This document shows positions 61,588-64,000 of a stretch of 64,000 bases of DNA, one piece after another. The DNA is taken from NCBI GenBank assembly GCA_004558535.1, contig SFCP01000005.1, positions 1-64,000 on the forward strand, given 5' to 3'. The stretch's first letter is position 1. Every line of letters begins with the position of its first letter. The notes under the pieces are model-generated. The model had not been told where the DNA came from, ran no database searches, and worked only from the letters and a program-made list of their open reading frames with translations. This DNA comes from Bacteroidales bacterium (GTDB lineage: Bacteria > Bacteroidota > Bacteroidia > Bacteroidales > Bacteroidaceae). A program made the translations under genes and the position numbers.

Positions 61588-62930
61588 AGACACTGAACCA
61601 TTGCATCACGCATCTGCTACTCACAGTAGTACTCCTTCTCGGCTTCACAGCCTGTGCCAATGATGACCCGCACGAACACGAGCGCGAGGGTGGCGTGACA
61701 ATCGCCCTCGACAACAGCCGCTGCCCCAAGGTTCCCGTCGGGCATACCTATTTATACATATACGACACCGGCGGCCACCTCTGCGCCACCTACGACTATG
61801 CCGATGCCCGTGCCGTTGCTTTCGCCCTCCTGCCGTTAGCGGCAGGGCACTATACGGTGGCAGCCGTCATCAATGCGGATGAAGCACCCACGGAGACTGC
61901 CACACTGACAGCCCTGCATGAGTGGGCAGCAGCACAGTCTGGCATCGACAGCGACCTGCTCTCAGGCATTGCAGATGTGGATGTGGCGGAAAACAGAGTG
62001 GTGCGTGCCGTCATTCCTTTATATCAGGAAGCCTTCTCCCTGCCTGTGCTCAGTGTGAGGTTCACTATGCCCGAAACGGGAATGACAGACTTCACTCCGC
62101 AGCAGGTGAAAACCCGTGCCGCCGCAGCTGGCTATACCTTGCGCTGTGTGGCAGAGCTTTGCAAGGCAGGGACCGACCAGGTAGTGCTGCACAAGGTGCT
62201 CACGCCCGAACTACAGGAGGACGGCACCTATCGGGTGGAGCTGCAACTCTCCGAAGGCGACTACGACCTGCGCCTCTGGGCCGACTATGCCCGTACAGAC
62301 GCACCGCTCGCCGATACCTACTACCACACCGAAAGTCTGAAGGCCATGACCCTCTTCACCGAACCCTACACGGCTAACACTGATGCCAAGGATGTGGCCT
62401 ACGGCAACGAAAGCGGCATCGCGCTCCCCAAAGCTGGCGCAACGGTCACGATGCCTATGCAGCGCCCATTGGCGAAATACCGCATCATCGTAGATGCCGA
62501 CGAGATAGCCGAATATCAGAAAATGCGGAAGGTCAGTCCGCAGGAGTTCCCGCCCATTGAGGAACTGACGGTGAGCGTACAGTATGAGGGCTATTTCCCG
62601 TCGGGCTTCAATGTATCAACAGGAAAGCCCAACGATGCCTTGGTTGGTATTGCCTACAGCGGATCGCTCAGCCATTACGATGGTTCTGCCGCAGAGCTGG
62701 AACTGGGCAGCGACTGGATATTGGTGAATGGCAACTCCTCATTTGTCAGTGCCACGGTCATCGTCTCAGACAGCCAAGGCAATGCGATATGCCGAGTACC
62801 GGGCACGCAGATTGACTATCGCCGCAATCAGCTGACCACCGTCAGTGGACGATTCCTCACCTCGGGAACCAACAGTGGAGGAATATGCATCGACACAAGA
62901 TGGGACGGTGTCTATGATGTATGGTTTTGA
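61584..62930 (+). CDS. Fimbrial-type lipoprotein (FimB/Mfa2- or DUF6562-like)
   Basis: A 448-residue lipoprotein: MKTLNHCITHLLLTVVLLLG then FTAC with the lipobox cysteine at 24. Two beta-sandwich segments follow: VPVGHTYLYIYDTGGHLCAT with LPLAAGHYTVAAVIN, and a second from about 285 (YRIIVDADEIAEYQKM, VSVQYEGYFPSGFNVS). This layout is that of anchor or minor subunits of Bacteroidales fimbriae. The exact family is uncertain. Its start overlaps the OmpA-domain gene stop (ATGA), so the two are coupled. Confidence 0.7.
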   Translation: MKTLNHCITHLLLTVVLLLGFTACANDDPHEHEREGGVTIALDNSRCPKVPVGHTYLYIYDTGGHLCATYDYADARAVAFALLPLAAGHYTVAAVINADEAPTETATLTALHEWAAAQSGIDSDLLSGIADVDVAENRVVRAVIPLYQEAFSLPVLSVRFTMPETGMTDFTPQQVKTRAAAAGYTLRCVAELCKAGTDQVVLHKVLTPELQEDGTYRVELQLSEGDYDLRLWADYARTDAPLADTYYHTESLKAMTLFTEPYTANTDAKDVAYGNESGIALPKAGATVTMPMQRPLAKYRIIVDADEIAEYQKMRKVSPQEFPPIEELTVSVQYEGYFPSGFNVSTGKPNDALVGIAYSGSLSHYDGSAAELELGSDWILVNGNSSFVSATVIVSDSQGNAICRVPGTQIDYRRNQLTTVSGRFLTSGTNSGGICIDTRWDGVYDVWF

Positions 62931-62971
62931 AGAAATTAAATTATAGTAATACATAATAAAATAGTTCGATT

Positions 62972-63805
62972 ATGAAGAAGATTCTATCTTTGATGATGGG
63001 CATAGCAGCTATGTTCGCATCGTGCAGTCAGAGCGAAGAGCCGGTGACTCAAAACAACAGTGACAAACAAGTGACTTTCTCGCTTACGGCAGACAACGGA
63101 GTACAGACCCGTGCTACCGGCACCCTGCGCTACGTGATGGCCATCTACGACGAGACAAATACAAACGTCGTGGTAGCTGCAACGGAGTTCAGCAGCGGCA
63201 CCTTTGCAGTGAGATTGGACCCCGGCACATATACCTGCCTCTTCTGGGCGGACTATGGCAGCACAAACTACGATGCCTCTGACCTGAAAAATGTAGCTCT
63301 CCAAGATGCAGCCACCGAAGTCGAAGCCTTCTATGCCAAGAAGGTGATTACCGTCACCGACGGAGGAACGGAAAATGTCAATCTCGGACGTGCCGTGGCA
63401 AAAATTGTGCTGAACGAGACTGACCGTATAGAGGAAGGCTCTGTCACGGTGACCTACGATGGGTTCAAGGGCTTCGATGTGTCTCAGGGAACAGGACTCA
63501 ATCCGTCAACGCTCACCCAGACTATTTCTGTCCCGTCAATCATCACAGGCTCTACCACCACTCCTTCCGAAGTGGGCAGCTTCCTGCTGTTGGCTAATTC
63601 TTCCGAGCGTGATCTCACTACCTTCAAGGTGCAGTATCAGAAGACAGGAAAGGTCAGCGAAGCCGAAAAGACCATCTCCAACGTCCCCGTACAGGCCAAC
63701 TATGTGACCAACATCAACGGCAAGTTCAGTGTGAACGTGGGACAGTCGTTCTCAATCACTGTCAATGACGCGTGGGAATCTACGGATAAGAATCTTGGTT
63801 TCTAA
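62972..63805 (+). CDS. Fimbrial-type lipoprotein, DUF6562-like
   Basis: A 277-residue lipoprotein: MKKILSLMMGIAAMFASC (Cys18), a QNN-rich spacer, then QVTFSLTADNGVQTRATG, RYVMAIYDETNTNVVVAA, VRLDPGTYTCLFWADYGSTN, NLGRAVAKIVLNETDRIEEG and YVTNINGKFSVNVGQSFSI. This is the two-domain pattern of Bacteroidales fimbrial subunits related to DUF6562. The arginine in TRATG is a possible processing site, as in FimA/Mfa1 precursors (inference). It lies 41 nt after the previous gene. Confidence 0.72.
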   Translation: MKKILSLMMGIAAMFASCSQSEEPVTQNNSDKQVTFSLTADNGVQTRATGTLRYVMAIYDETNTNVVVAATEFSSGTFAVRLDPGTYTCLFWADYGSTNYDASDLKNVALQDAATEVEAFYAKKVITVTDGGTENVNLGRAVAKIVLNETDRIEEGSVTVTYDGFKGFDVSQGTGLNPSTLTQTISVPSIITGSTTTPSEVGSFLLLANSSERDLTTFKVQYQKTGKVSEAEKTISNVPVQANYVTNINGKFSVNVGQSFSITVNDAWESTDKNLGF

Positions 63806-63903
63806 CGAAGTATTATTCTCCAGGCACGATTAGTCACAGTCGGTGAGGTTGCAATAATGCACTTATATTTTCGAATGAAAAGGTTGCAAGCAAAGAAAAA
63901 CGT

Positions 63904-64000
63904 ATGAAATCAAAAGGATTATCGAATACATTGCTATGGCTGCTCGGTCTTGTGGCCATGCTCTCATCGTGCAGCGAAGTAGAGGAGATGGTCGCCTATG
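63904..64000 (+). CDS. Lipoprotein, 5' part only (window edge)
   Basis: ATG 63904 opens MKSKGLSNTLLWLLGLVAML followed by SSCSEVEEMVAY, a clear lipoprotein signal with lipobox cysteine at 23. The frame is open to the window end. Position in the series suggests another fimbrial-type subunit, but the mature part is not visible. Confidence 0.7.
   Translation, partial: MKSKGLSNTLLWLLGLVAMLSSCSEVEEMVAY

Overview
The window is a high-GC piece of a Bacteroidales chromosome, best placed near Prevotellaceae/Bacteroidaceae. The evidence is the BamA/OmpH/OmpH/UppS block, GldH and a PorW/SprE-like lipoprotein, the PSP1-domain protein, a Bacteroidales-style C-terminal tail on a secreted sialidase, and promoters of the Bacteroidetes type (TTTG, then 19-21 nt, then TAnnTTTG). 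No tRNA, rRNA, CRISPR or intact insertion sequence was seen. Most genes are core functions. The unusual material lies between them.

Layout. 1-2483: repeat-rich DNA (21-bp tandem repeats and a perfect 31-bp inverted repeat) running into the frameshifted 3' end of an LTA-synthase-like sulfatase gene. 2746-4420: LolD-type ATPase and a CvfB-like S1 protein. 4421-5227: non-coding, with a candidate small RNA and repeat module B. 5228-15351: nine closely spaced minus-strand genes ending in a terminator after upp (PSP1, gldH, Ser/Thr kinase, aroA, unknown, ZnuB-type permease, TPR lipoprotein, thioesterase, upp). 15352-16118: module C and a dinD relic. 16119-18352: nfeD, rsgA, frr. 18633-27613: hflX, rimP-nusA-infB with a leader hairpin, cvpA, sufB without sufCD. 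27614-28394: module E. 28395-29144: two paralogous small lipoproteins. 29254-37605: PBP4-type dacB, then the envelope-assembly operon (DUF6242, DUF6089, uppS, bamA, ompH, ompH). 37606-38375: module F. 38376-43079: a 1567-residue double-SGNH plus sialidase protein. 43178-49319: a Cus/Czc-type heavy-metal efflux operon. 49320-50320: module G and a cobalamin riboswitch ahead of nrdDG. 53223-59147: HU, fhs, marC, a secreted protein, a metallophosphoesterase, a CDF transporter and a damaged glycosyltransferase. 60340-64000: an OmpA-domain protein followed by fimbrial-type lipoproteins, the last cut by the window edge.

The main discovery is a dispersed intergenic module of about 275-300 bp, present five times (B, C, E, F, G). 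Each copy has a GAAATGTTAA-like box, 15-16 nt, TTTG, exactly 20 nt, TAnnTTTG, and then within 6-13 nt an intrinsic-terminator hairpin. The predicted transcript is only about 45 nt, essentially one stem-loop. An array of 21-bp repeats and a second GTTAAA-type box follow. Stem sequences differ between copies while pairing is kept. Promoter-then-terminator layouts without the boxes also occur at A (4470-4589), D (rimP leader) and perhaps H (28278-28339). Two other, sequence-unrelated repeat families in the window also have a 21-bp period.

Signs of decay or rearrangement: the sulfatase frameshift at about 640, the dinD relic at 15866-16122 beside an nfeD without floA, the glycosyltransferase with an internal deletion at about 59340, and sufB without sufCD.
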